From Treponema sp. UBA4267 (GTDB lineage: Bacteria > Spirochaetota > Spirochaetia > Treponematales > Treponemataceae), in assembly GCA_002395155.1 (NCBI GenBank), contig DGWD01000042.1:1-64000 (forward strand): DNA of 64,000 bases, in the 5' to 3' direction. Shown here piece by piece: positions 43,596 to 52,926 of the stretch (positions within the stretch are counted from its first letter, which is position 1; every line of letters starts with the position of its first letter). Position numbers and translations under genes: made by a program. A model generated the notes under the pieces. It did no database searches, was not told where the DNA came from, and saw only the letters and a program-made list of their open reading frames with translations.

Positions 43596-43903
43596 ATTGG
43601 GATAAAACCTATTTTTACTTAAATTATTACCAAATTTGAGCAGCGGCCGTCGGGTATTTTCGTCAAAAACACGGCGGCCAATTTTGTTAATACTAACTTC
43701 TGTTTGTACCATACGTTTTAAAAATTCTGAGCCAAAAGGCAGAATTTTGGTTAGAAAGATACTACAGTTCCGCCCTCTGCAATTAAGGAAAAACATTAAG
43801 TAAAATTATTTTTTTTCTGAAAAAATCTGAAGCATTTTGAATTGCACATTATGGAAGAAATGTGCTAAAATTCCAATAAATAAGACAAACAAGAGTAATT
43901 TGA
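43596..43903. other. Intergenic region after the vWA gene with GC-rich hairpin
   Basis: GGCCGT (43643-43648) and ACGGCGGCC near 43671-43679 can pair around a T-rich loop, followed by aattttgtt, a possible terminator of the module. A second hairpin, TTCTGaGCC-aaaa-GGCaGAATTTTG, lies near 43716-43742. A 72-codon leftward frame here has no protein-like features. Confidence 0.4.
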
Positions 43904-43971
43904 AGCGGGAAAGAGCTCCCAAGTGCCCCCTCATAACCCAGAGGCCGCAGGTTCGAGTCCTGCCCTCGCTA
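43904..43971 (+). pseudogene. Degenerate tRNA-fMet copy at the island junction (candidate attR)
   Basis: Bases 43930-43971 match the tRNA-fMet 3' half (24664-24705) at 40 of 42 positions. Upstream, gcgggaaagagc resembles tRNA positions 2-13 (10 of 12), but the D-loop and anticodon 5' stem are altered and shortened by about 5 nt, so no functional cloverleaf forms. It is followed by its own terminator hairpin. This is the expected trace of integration at the tRNA-fMet gene: a partial tRNA copy at the distal edge of a 19-kb block. Confidence 0.75.
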
Positions 43972-43978
43972 TAACGTA

Positions 43979-44011
43979 AAACTTCTCCTTAGCGAGAAGT
44001 TTTTTTTATTT
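43979..44011 (+). terminator. Terminator following the tRNA-fMet copy
   Basis: AACTTCTC and GAGAAGTT (about 43980-44001) form an 8-bp stem with loop cttagc, followed by ttttttattt. The position relative to the pseudo-tRNA matches that of the terminator after the real tRNA, although the stem sequence differs. Confidence 0.85.
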
Positions 44012-44155
44012 AAAAACAATCACCAAAAAGCAAGCTGGGACTCGAAGCGGAAAGTCACCTGAAGAGAAAGCTGGAATTTATATTCGGCACTGTTAAAGTT
44101 TTTAATCGACAACAGTTTTCTAACCATAAGGTTATACCATCAACATCATTCATAT

Positions 44156-44190
44156 TTGCATGGATGTTCTTTTAATTGTAAAATATAAAT
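44156..44190 (+). promoter_or_regulatory. Predicted leaderless promoter of the SF1 helicase gene
   Basis: TTGCAT (44156-44161), a 17-nt spacer and TAAAAT (44179-44184) place the start at 44191, the A of the ATG. The string TAAAATATAAATATG is nearly identical to the one at the DUF4143 ATPase gene (TAAAATATAAGTATG). No ribosome site is present. Confidence 0.5.
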
Positions 44191-47100
44191 ATGAATTCCG
44201 TCGGCAAAGACATATTCCGTTCAATTCACGAAGGAAAATGGCTTTATGTTGAATATCAAAATTCAGATGAAGAACGGACAAAATACTGGATTTCGATTAA
44301 CAACATTAATACTGAAAAAAGAAGTCTCGAAGTTACAGGTTTACATTTAGGTAAATTTGAGACAAAAGAATTATACATGTTCATCGATAAAATAATTTCT
44401 ACGGAAATAATGGATGGAACATTCTATTATACCAATAAAGATTTAATAGAAGATATTGAACTTTTTCCTCAGAAATATTCATTTGTTTTTAGTAATATAG
44501 TTAATCTTAAAACTTTAAATTACTTAGCAGATTGTAATAAACTGGCAGATCTTCCAAAGTTGAACAACGACTACGTTTTAATCAAGAAGCTGGATGCCAG
44601 TAAAATTCAAAATCAACGATACAAACTCGATGATGATCAATTCAAATATATCGTAAATAGTTTTAAGAAAACTGCTGCCATTAAGAAAGAGAAAAACATA
44701 AACTCCATTATCCAGCTGGCACTTAATGTGCTAAGTGTTCATACTCCAAAGGGGCTATATGTTCTTGCTTATAAAGAAGTCATGTTTGACGTTGCTAAGC
44801 GAAGTCTTCTTGCCGGAAATAAAATTAAAATATGTACAGAGTTTTGTGTTGATGGGACTACAAAACAAAGCATTCAAAATTTTGTTCAACCAGAAGAAAT
44901 TGAGTTTTTGGAAAATATTGACCAGATTCCTGAGTTCGTAAAAGACCTTGTTACAGAAAATATAAAAGGAAATAAGAATTATTCTGTTGATGATTGTCCT
45001 TACTTTATTTGTCTTCAAAGAAATACAAATATAAACCTTGAAAAAGAATACGAGTCAATTATTGAAATGTATTCATCCAATAAAGTTACCGTTCCTATTA
45101 AGGCCTTTTTTGGAGAATTACATACTTTAAAATCGAATGAAGAAACTTTACAAATAGCTCTCATAGATAGGAATGTAAATCTGGATCAGCTACTGGCAAT
45201 TCATAATGCAATTAATTATCCAGTTGCATATATTCAAGGACCGCCAGGGACTGGAAAGACGACGACAATAATTAATACAATCATTACTGCTTTCTTTAAT
45301 AATAAGACCGTTTTATTTTCATCATACAATAACCATCCAATAGATGGTGTATTTGAAAAACTTACTTCCCTTAAATATCGCGGTTATACAATCCCCTTTC
45401 CTATTCTAAGAATAGCAAGCAATCCAAAAATTCCAGAAACAATAAAATACATAAAAGAATTAATGCGGAATATTCAAAATCTTTCTGTATATAAAGATGC
45501 ACTAAATCAATCAAAACAAAATCAAATTGAACGTACAAAAAAACTTACTGAACTCCTTCAGAAACACGAAGAACAGCTTGATTTAAAAGAGCGAAGAAAA
45601 TTAATAGAAGCAATGCTTTCTAAAAACGAAAATATGAATCTTCGAATCAATCTTGAAGGACAGCAGGAAAATGCAATAAATAAACGATTGAACGAAATTG
45701 GAAACATAACTGATGAAGAAGCTCTTGCTTTGTTATATTTTGATCACGACAAGCTTATGCAGTTTATAAACTTTACTTCAGTGAGTTACTTAAAACATTT
45801 GTATGAACCCGAATATAAGGATTTTGTAGAGATTTTGAATATCCAAGATGAGCAGGAGCAGACAACTAAATTTAATAAGTATTTCTCAGTTTCAGACAAT
45901 GTTATAAAAATGCAGAAAGTATTTCCAGTCTTTTGCTCAACCTGTATTTCTACTCAAAAAATTGGAGAACCAAAGCAATATTTTGATATGACAATAATGG
46001 ATGAAGCCAGCCAATGTAATACAGCTGTTTCTCTGGTTCCAATTATCAGAGGAAAAAATCTAATGCTTGTTGGAGATCCGCAGCAATTAAATCCTGTTAT
46101 TACACTTGATCCAAATATTAATAATGAATTAAAAGCGAAATATAATGTAAACGATAGTTATGATTACATCAAAAATTCTATATACAAAGCCTTCCTTGCA
46201 AATGATTCAGTAAGTCAGGAAACTTTGCTGCACAATCATTACAGATGTGCTAAAGAAATTATAGATTTTAATAATAAGAAGTATTACAACAGTCAGTTAA
46301 ATATCAAATCAAAACCTAGGTATGATAAACCGCTTATGTTCTGCGAAGTGGCGGAAAACTATTCAAGCTACAAAAACACTGCACCAGAAGAAGTTGAAAC
46401 AATCGTCAGCTATGTCAAAAAAAAAACTGGAAAGAAGATAGGAATAATCACACCGTTTAAAAATCAAAAAGACTTAATTGAAAGCCGATTAAAAGAAGAG
46501 CACTTGGATAATGAAATAAGTTACGGCACCGTACATGCTTTTCAAGGTGATGAAAAAGATGAAATTTTGTTTTCACTGGCATTAACAGATCATACACATC
46601 CAAGAACATATGACTGGCTCAAAAACAACAGAGAGTTAATTAATGTTGCAGTTTCAAGAGCAAAAGATAAATTAGTCCTAATTTCCAGTGAAAAAGAGTT
46701 AAAGCGTCTCCATAAATCAAATGAACAGGATGACCTTTACGAATTAGCACGATATGTTAAAAGTAATGGAGAATGTAGTGTATCACCAAGAGAAACATCT
46801 TCAAGAGCTTTAGGAATTAAACCATATAGTTCCGAAACTGAAGATGCTTTCCTAACAACATTAAATCAGTCTCTTTCAGTTCTTTTAGAAGATGATTCAA
46901 AATATTCTGTAAAACGAGAAGTTCAAACATCCCATTTATTTGAAAAGCTTCCATCAGATTGTGAGTTTTTCTTTAAGGCAAGTATAGATTTTGTAATCTA
47001 TAAAAAAGGATATAGAAATAAAGAATTTCCCGTTTTAGCTATTGAACTTGATGGTCCAGAGCACCATACAGACCCAAAAGTAATAGCAAGAGATGAAAAG

Positions 47101-47214
47101 AAGAAACAAATATGTAAGGACCATGGATTTACATTGATTCATGTAGATAACACATACGCCAGACGATATAACTTTCTGAAAGACATACTTACTGAGTTTT
47201 TTAACGGGAAATAG
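44191..47214 (+). CDS. Superfamily 1 helicase (DNA2/NAM7-like) with C-terminal DUF2726/Vsr-type nuclease domain
   Basis: This is a 1007-residue helicase. Walker A IQGPPGTGKTTTIINTI is near residue 350, after a Q-motif-like segment. A coiled-coil insertion lies at about 425-500. Walker B TIMDEASQCNTA is near 603, MLVGDPQQLNPV near 630, and the motif V-VI region has TVHAFQGDEKDEILF and NVAVSRAKDKLVL. The last 120 residues carry a PD-(D/E)XK nuclease: ASIDFVIYKK, then VLAIELDGPEHH near 950 and a basic helix, as in DUF2726. The N-terminal 330 residues are unrecognised. Related solitary helicase-nucleases occur in defence islands. It stands alone between the pseudo-tRNA and the broken hsdR. Confidence 0.85.
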   Translation: MNSVGKDIFRSIHEGKWLYVEYQNSDEERTKYWISINNINTEKRSLEVTGLHLGKFETKELYMFIDKIISTEIMDGTFYYTNKDLIEDIELFPQKYSFVFSNIVNLKTLNYLADCNKLADLPKLNNDYVLIKKLDASKIQNQRYKLDDDQFKYIVNSFKKTAAIKKEKNINSIIQLALNVLSVHTPKGLYVLAYKEVMFDVAKRSLLAGNKIKICTEFCVDGTTKQSIQNFVQPEEIEFLENIDQIPEFVKDLVTENIKGNKNYSVDDCPYFICLQRNTNINLEKEYESIIEMYSSNKVTVPIKAFFGELHTLKSNEETLQIALIDRNVNLDQLLAIHNAINYPVAYIQGPPGTGKTTTIINTIITAFFNNKTVLFSSYNNHPIDGVFEKLTSLKYRGYTIPFPILRIASNPKIPETIKYIKELMRNIQNLSVYKDALNQSKQNQIERTKKLTELLQKHEEQLDLKERRKLIEAMLSKNENMNLRINLEGQQENAINKRLNEIGNITDEEALALLYFDHDKLMQFINFTSVSYLKHLYEPEYKDFVEILNIQDEQEQTTKFNKYFSVSDNVIKMQKVFPVFCSTCISTQKIGEPKQYFDMTIMDEASQCNTAVSLVPIIRGKNLMLVGDPQQLNPVITLDPNINNELKAKYNVNDSYDYIKNSIYKAFLANDSVSQETLLHNHYRCAKEIIDFNNKKYYNSQLNIKSKPRYDKPLMFCEVAENYSSYKNTAPEEVETIVSYVKKKTGKKIGIITPFKNQKDLIESRLKEEHLDNEISYGTVHAFQGDEKDEILFSLALTDHTHPRTYDWLKNNRELINVAVSRAKDKLVLISSEKELKRLHKSNEQDDLYELARYVKSNGECSVSPRETSSRALGIKPYSSETEDAFLTTLNQSLSVLLEDDSKYSVKREVQTSHLFEKLPSDCEFFFKASIDFVIYKKGYRNKEFPVLAIELDGPEHHTDPKVIARDEKKKQICKDHGFTLIHVDNTYARRYNFLKDILTEFFNGK

Positions 47215-47303
47215 GCCTACCCATATAATGCTATCTTCTGTCACAATCACCAGTCTATTTTCTAGTAAAATCAAACTTTTGGCGGTATAATATAGAAACA
47301 AAA

Positions 47304-49797
47304 ATGGATACTAAAAGTTCTCTTTCCGAACGCGATATCATCACAAAATATATTCTCCCTGCAATTGAACAATCTGGCTGGAATAAGCAGACTCAGATTC
47401 GCGAAGAAGTTACTTTTACGGCAGGACGTATTTTTGTAAAAGGCAAAAAGACAAAGCGTGGCGAAAAGAAACGTGCTGATATAATCTTATATTACAAGTC
47501 AAATATTCCCGTAGCTGTTGTAGAAGCAAAAGACAACACTCATACAGTCGGGGCCGGGATGCAGCAGGCTTTAGAATACGCGGGAACTCTTGATATTCCG
47601 GTTGCAATTTCCAGTAATGGAGACGGCTTCGTAATTCAGTATCGCAAAAACTGCGGATCACAGGGAACTGACGGCAAAGCTATAGTTTCTGAAAATGCAG
47701 ATCTTGAACATTTTCCAACTCCGGATGAACTTTGGGACTGCTACAAAACGATACAACGGACTTGCTTCAAAAGAGGAAGAAGATACATCTCTTTGTTCCT
47801 ACTACTTTGATTCAACAGGCCGCGCTCCACGATACTATCAGCGAATTGCCATCAACAGAACGGTAGAAGCAATTGCCCGCGGACAGAATCGTATTCTTCT
47901 TGTAATGGCAACAGGAACAGGAAAAACGTATACCGCATTCCAGATTATCTATCGTCTTTGGAAAGCCGGCTGTAAAAAGCGAATCCTTTATTTAGCAGAC
48001 CGCAATAATCTTATCACCCAGACAAAGAAAGGCGACTTTAAGCATTTCAAAGATAAGTGCCACATCATCAGACATAAGCACATCGACAAGTTAGAGGTAA
48101 GCCTAAAAATTGCTACACCGCAATTTTCTTAACGGCTTGCTATATAACACCGGCCGCCAGCGACCTTACACATACGAAATATATCTTGCTCTTTATCAGG
48201 GGCTTACAAATTATGATGAAGAAACTGATGCTTACAAACAGTTCAGCCCGGATTTCTTTGATTTGATTATTGTTGATGAGTGTCACCGCGGTTCAGTTGA
48301 TGAAGACAAGGCCTGGCACAAGATTCTTTCATATTTTTCGAGTGCAACTCAAATTGGTATGACTGCCACTCCAAAAGAAACAAAGGCTCTTTCAAACATC
48401 GAATATTTTGGAGAGCCAATTTATACCTACTCTCTCAAGCAGGGAATTGATGACGGATTCTTAGCTCCTTATAAAGTTCTTCGAGTTGGAATGAACATAG
48501 ACCTTGAAGGCTATCGTCCTGAGCGCGGCAAAACAGATATAGACGGCGAGCTTATAGAAGACCGCCTTTACAACACAAAAGATTTTGACCGCAATATTGT
48601 AATTGATGAACGAACAGATCTAGTTGCCAGAAAAATTATGGAATATCTTACAAACTCAGATCCAATGGCAAAGACAATTGTTTTCTGTGTTGATATTGAA
48701 CATGCAGAACGAATGCGTCAGGCTCTCCTAAAATATGCGCCGGAAGAAATTACCGCCCGCTCAGATAAATACATAGTCCGCATTACTGGTGATGATTCGG
48801 TTGCCAAAGGTTATCTTGAAGATTTTATAAACCCCGAACAGAAGTTCCCAGTCATTGCTACAACTTCAAAACTGATGAGCACAGGAACAGACGCACAGAC
48901 CTGTAAAGTAATTTGTCTTGATGAAAACATCGGCTCCATGACAGAGTTCAAGCAGATTATCGGCCGCGGAACTCGTATCAACGAAGAATACGGAAAGCAG
49001 TATTTTACGATAATCGACTTCCGTAATGTAACAGATAAATTTGCAGATAAAGATTTTGATGGTGCTCCGGTTAAAATCAAGGAAGCGAAAGACGATGACG
49101 AACTTTCGGAAAGCCTTTTGGAAGACGGTGAAGAAGAATCTCAGATTGACCCGGTTACCGGAAATGAAGTTGAGTTCGCCGAATACAAAATTGACGAAAA
49201 CTTTGGTGTATCGCAATTTGCAGAAACAGAACCTCCAGCCTTTGATAAAAAAGAAAAAGTCCGAATTGCCGGAGTTGACGTAAGCATCTTAAGCGAACGT
49301 CGCCAATACCTTGATTCAAACGGAAAACTCATCACCACAAGCCTTAAGGAATACACAAAAACAGGCATTCTTACATCTTACCGTTCATTGGATAACTTCT
49401 TACAAGCCTGGAACGATGCAGAAAAGAAGAGCTGGAAAATCAAGGCATTATTTTTGAAGAACTGAAAGAAGAAATAAAATCTGATTTAGATATTTTTGAC
49501 CTCATCTGCCACATCGCCTGGGATGCGCCGGCCCTTACAAGAAAAGAACGCACCGAAAATGTCCGCAAAAGAAACTACTGGACCAAATACGGCGACAAAG
49601 CCCGCGCAGTTTTAGATGCACTTTTAGAGAAATACGCCCAAACCGGAATAGAAGAAATAGAAGATATGAAAGTCCTCACCGTAGACCCAATCAAAGGAAT
49701 CGGAACTCCGGCAGAAATTGTAAATCTATTCGGCGGAAAAGTGCAGTATCTTCAAGCAATACGAGAACTTGAAGCAGAGATTTACAGTGCTGCGTAA
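47304..49797 (+). pseudogene. hsdR: Type I R-M restriction subunit HsdR (locus B), inactivated
   Basis: Four frame segments read as one HsdR. Segment one (47304-47750) has the nuclease core RADIILYYKSNIPVAVVEAKD. Segment two (about 47750-48100) has the motor Walker A MATGTGKTYTAFQI. Segment three (48160-49465) has IIVDECHRGS, MTATPKET and IIGRGTRINEE. Segment four (about 49455-49797) is the C-terminal domain ending EIYSAA. The breaks are a frameshift near 47750, an insertion carrying inverted repeats near 48095-48160, and a deletion or shift near 49445. A -10 like TATAAT lies at 47286-47291. The protein cannot be made whole, so the locus lacks restriction unless another hsdR supplies it. Confidence 0.85.
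48099..48138 (+). repeat. Nested inverted repeat inside the broken hsdR
   Basis: AAGCC (48099-48103) and GGCTT (48134-48138) enclose AAAATTGC (48106-48113), tacacc and GCAATTTT (48120-48127). It sits where an HsdR frame is lost, so it probably marks a small insertion of about 60-70 bp. Confidence 0.6.
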
Positions 49798-49853
49798 ATA
49801 TTTCTATTCCCTAAAAATGCGTATATACGAAAAAATTGGTAATAATAGACATT

Positions 49854-49962
49854 ATGTACCAAAAATCTCAAAATTTGTGCATATTTCTTTTATATGTACC
49901 AAAATTGCAAAAATTGGTACATATTTCTTGTCTTATGTACCAAAAGGGTGTATAATTGGGAC
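49854..49962 (+). promoter_or_regulatory. Fic gene promoter embedded in 40-bp tandem repeats (operator array)
   Basis: ATGTACC recurs at 49854, 49894 and 49935, a 40-41-bp period, each followed by caaaa-like sequence. GGTACAT at 49916-49922 is its inverted partner. The -35 TTGTCT (49928-49933) lies between GGTACAT and ATGTACC, and a 17-nt spacer leads to TATAAT (49951-49956). Initiation is expected at 49963, the A of the fic ATG. The layout suggests cooperative autorepression, plausibly by the Fic protein's own C-terminal winged helix. Confidence 0.6.
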
Positions 49963-51018
49963 ATGAATGAATTGCAAAAGCTCCCGATTGATTCTTCAAA
50001 AACGGAAACAATTAAGATTCTCAAAGCAGAAAACAAAGCAGTAAAAATGCTTGCCGAATTAAAAGGCTGCGCAAATCTTATTCCAAATCAATCTATACTT
50101 ATTAATGCAGTTGTACTCCAGGAATCAAAAGACAGTTCAGAAATAGAAAACATCATCACAACTAAAGATGATCTTTATAAAGCCGTATCTGAAACAGTAA
50201 CTAAAATTGATTCAGCCACAAAAGAAGTAATGTTCTACCGCGAAGCTCTGTATACAGGTTTTAATCAGCTTAAGGAACATGGTTTTATTTCTATCAATGA
50301 CATTGTTCAGATTCAAAAAGTTCTTGTTCAGAATGATGCAGGAATCCGAACATTACCAGGAACAAAACTTGTAAACGACACAACAAATGAAGTTGTTTAT
50401 ACTCCGCCTCAGACAAAAGAAGAAATAGACGAGCTGTTAAAGAATTTTACTGAATATCTGAATAACGAAGATGACAGTCTTTCAAAACTTGCCATTCTGC
50501 ATTATCAGTTTGAAAGTATTCATCCGTTTTATGACGGCAACGGAAGAACAGGCCGCATTATAAATATCCTCTATCTGATTTTGAAGCATCACCTTGATGT
50601 TCCAATTTTATATCTCAGTTCCTACATTATTAAGAATAAAAACAGTTACTACAAGCTTTTACAAAATGTACGTGTGAATGAGGCTTGGGAAGACTGGATT
50701 ATTTTTATTTTAAAGGGAATTGAAGAAACTGCAGCCGATACAATCCAAAAAGTAAAAGCCATAAAAAAACTTCTGGAAGATACTGTAGAAAAAGTAAAAA
50801 CAGAAGCTCCCAAAATTTATTCAAAAGAATTGATAGAAACTCTTTTTGAAAATCCATATTGCAAAGTAGAATTCATTGTAAAATCACTTGGAGTAGAACG
50901 CAAAGCTGCTTCAAGATATTTGCATCAACTGGAAGATATTGGAATCCTAAAATGCATGAAAGTGGGAAAAGATAATCTGTTTATAAATATCGGGCTAATG
51001 GATTTGTTGAAGGAATAG
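49963..51018 (+). CDS. Fic-family protein (AMPylator type) with C-terminal winged helix
   Basis: The 351 residues carry the canonical Fic motif HPFYDGNGRTGR at 187-198, with all catalytic residues. Fic proteins transfer nucleotides, usually AMP, to target hydroxyls. An inhibitory helix is present before it: SSEIEN near residues 58-63 fits (S/T)xxxE(G/N), a class II self-inhibited arrangement. The C-terminal part VEFIVKSLGVERKAASRYLHQLEDIGIL is a winged helix. The ATG at 49963 was chosen because the longer frame from 49894 runs through the promoter repeats. Genes of this type often sit in type I R-M loci; here it separates the broken hsdR from hsdS. Confidence 0.88.
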   Translation: MNELQKLPIDSSKTETIKILKAENKAVKMLAELKGCANLIPNQSILINAVVLQESKDSSEIENIITTKDDLYKAVSETVTKIDSATKEVMFYREALYTGFNQLKEHGFISINDIVQIQKVLVQNDAGIRTLPGTKLVNDTTNEVVYTPPQTKEEIDELLKNFTEYLNNEDDSLSKLAILHYQFESIHPFYDGNGRTGRIINILYLILKHHLDVPILYLSSYIIKNKNSYYKLLQNVRVNEAWEDWIIFILKGIEETAADTIQKVKAIKKLLEDTVEKVKTEAPKIYSKELIETLFENPYCKVEFIVKSLGVERKAASRYLHQLEDIGILKCMKVGKDNLFINIGLMDLLKE

Positions 51019-51022
51019 AGAA

Positions 51023-51655
51023 ATGAAAAAATTAAAAATATGCTTATTATTAATGTTGAGTTTCGTTTTTTATGGTTTTTGTGAAGATATAAATACTCAG
51101 ATAATTTCTGAAGCTCATAATGAAATCATTCAGGAAAACATACCTACCCAAAAAACAATTAATTACGATTTTATATATCAACTTATTACTAATGGAGTAA
51201 CTATTATAGTGGCTTTCATAGCTGGATATTTACCAAGCTACTTAAATAAAAAGAATGATTCCAAAAGAAAGAAATCTGAGAAAATAGAATCTCTTTATGT
51301 AGATATTTCTGAATGGTTCAATTCCTCTTTCCTAGGATTAACTGCGTTTAATATGGTTTTGAGGGGTGAAATGACATCAAATCAGTATGATGAATGGTTT
51401 ACAAAGAATTGTGCAAAAGGTAATTACTTGCGTTCTGAAATTAGTTTGTATTTATATTTTCCAGATATTGAAAAAGAGTATAAAGATATGATAAAAGCTG
51501 TTCAGGATGCATTTTCATATACATGGAGTTTGAAATCCAAAATTCACTTTACTGAAACAGATCTTAAAAAATATAGAGATTATGTAGCATTATCAAACAA
51601 AAATTTTGAGATATTTAAAAATAAACTTATAGAAGAGACAAGGCATTGTAAATGA
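51023..51655 (+). CDS. Membrane-tethered protein of unknown function within R-M locus B
   Basis: In this 210-residue protein a signal-like hydrophobic N-terminus (LKICLLLMLSFVFYGFC) is followed by about 30 polar residues and a second hydrophobic helix, LITNGVTIIVAFIAGYLPSYL, near 55-75. The remaining 135 residues are charged and helical (KKNDSKRKKSEKIESLYVDI), probably cytoplasmic. No family was recognised. It starts 5 bp after fic and overlaps the hsdS start by 4 bp, so it is tightly coupled to both. A membrane protein inside an R-M operon is unusual and may be a defence effector. Confidence 0.65.
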   Translation: MKKLKICLLLMLSFVFYGFCEDINTQIISEAHNEIIQENIPTQKTINYDFIYQLITNGVTIIVAFIAGYLPSYLNKKNDSKRKKSEKIESLYVDISEWFNSSFLGLTAFNMVLRGEMTSNQYDEWFTKNCAKGNYLRSEISLYLYFPDIEKEYKDMIKAVQDAFSYTWSLKSKIHFTETDLKKYRDYVALSNKNFEIFKNKLIEETRHCK

Positions 51656-52923
51656 GCGAATGGAAAAAAGTTAGGATAGGTGACATATTCTCAATAGAAA
51701 AAGGTTCTTTGCAAAGCAGTAAATGTACACCTGGAGAATATGATTTTATAACAGCTGCTACAGATTGGAAAACTCACAATTCTTTTGACCATGAATGTGA
51801 AGCAATCGTTTATGCCGTTGCCGCGTCTGGTTCTTTAGGAAGAGCTCATTATGTAAACGGAAAATTTATAGCAAGCGATTTGTGTTTCATTTTGACCGAA
51901 AAAGATAAAAAGCAATATCCTATAAACTTTTTGTTTTATCAGATTGTTTTTGAAATGCTTCGGGATGAAATTGTTTCGAAAACAAAAACAGGAACTTCAA
52001 AAGAATCTATCAATCGTGGAAATTTTTCAAATTATGAAATTCCATATTTCCCAATAGAATTTCAATTAGCCAATTATCAGAAATTTGTTAATGCGAAGAA
52101 TATAATTAAAAACTTGCTTGAAGAATCTGAAAAACAAAAAAACTACATAAAACAACTCCGCCAGAACATTCTGCAGGAAGCCATAGAAGGAAAACTCACC
52201 TCAGATTGGCGCAAACAGAATCCAGTCCAAAAAGGCAATCCCGACTACGATGCAGAAGCATTGTTTGAGCAGATTCAAAAAGAACGAAACAGCGAAAAGA
52301 AACAGAAAGAATTATCTCCAATTTCAGATGAAGAAAAACCATTTGAAATTCCTGAAGGATGGAAATGGGTAAGATTTGGTTCTGTAATTGATATAACTAC
52401 GAATATTGTTAACTCATCAGATTATAAAAATATGATTCAAGTATCACCAGATGATATTGAAAAAAATACTGGTAGACTAATATATCCACTACGAACTGTA
52501 AAGGAAAAAGAAATAATAAGTGTTAATCACCTTTTTTCGAAAGATATGCTTATATATTCAAAAATTCGTCCACGATTAAGAAAAATAGTGTATGTCGATT
52601 TTGACGGTTTATGTTCAGCAGATATGTATCCATTAAAAACCAGTTTAAAATATGCTTTTGTTAAGCAATTAATGCTTTCGGATTATTTTGATTTAGAAGT
52701 TTACAAATTTGATAATAGAGTTAAGATGCCCAAAATAAATCAACCTCAATTGAATTCTATAAAAATCCCAATACCTCCGTTAGAAGAACAATCTGAAATT
52801 GTAAGATTAGTAGAAACCAATTTAACAAAAATATCTAAAATAGAATCACAAATCCAAGAACGAGAAATATACACAAAACAATTAATGCAAAGCATATTAA
52901 AAGATGCTTTTGAGGAGAATTAA
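51652..52923 (+). CDS. hsdS: Type I R-M specificity subunit HsdS (locus B), intact
   Basis: The 423 residues have two recognition domains. The first starts WKKVRIGDIFSIEKGSLQS. A long spacer follows with YIKQLRQNILQEAIEGKLTSDWRKQNP near 160. The second starts WKWVRFGSVIDITT near 235 and ends in IPIPPLEEQSEIVRLVETNL near 370 with a coiled coil. The text after the first spacer (FEIPEGWKWVR) is the standard joint in this HsdS subclass. The frame is intact although both hsdR and hsdM of this locus are broken, so it could only work with the HsdM of locus A or another copy. It overlaps the upstream membrane-protein gene by 4 bp. Confidence 0.9.
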   Translation: MSEWKKVRIGDIFSIEKGSLQSSKCTPGEYDFITAATDWKTHNSFDHECEAIVYAVAASGSLGRAHYVNGKFIASDLCFILTEKDKKQYPINFLFYQIVFEMLRDEIVSKTKTGTSKESINRGNFSNYEIPYFPIEFQLANYQKFVNAKNIIKNLLEESEKQKNYIKQLRQNILQEAIEGKLTSDWRKQNPVQKGNPDYDAEALFEQIQKERNSEKKQKELSPISDEEKPFEIPEGWKWVRFGSVIDITTNIVNSSDYKNMIQVSPDDIEKNTGRLIYPLRTVKEKEIISVNHLFSKDMLIYSKIRPRLRKIVYVDFDGLCSADMYPLKTSLKYAFVKQLMLSDYFDLEVYKFDNRVKMPKINQPQLNSIKIPIPPLEEQSEIVRLVETNLTKISKIESQIQEREIYTKQLMQSILKDAFEEN

Positions 52924-52926
52924 AAA

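Noticed and set aside
43578..43796. Leftward 72-codon frame after the vWA gene
   Set aside because: There is no start signal and no recognisable motif, and it overlaps GC-rich hairpins.
43904..43971. A second functional tRNA-Met
   Set aside because: The anticodon stem 5' strand does not pair and the D-arm is shortened, so it is a degenerate copy.
47695..49465. Three separate genes instead of one broken hsdR
   Set aside because: The frames carry successive HsdR motifs in the correct order and none is complete alone.
49854..49962. 40-bp repeats before fic as a mini CRISPR
   Set aside because: There are only two to three imperfect copies, no variable spacers and no cas genes, and the array overlaps a promoter.
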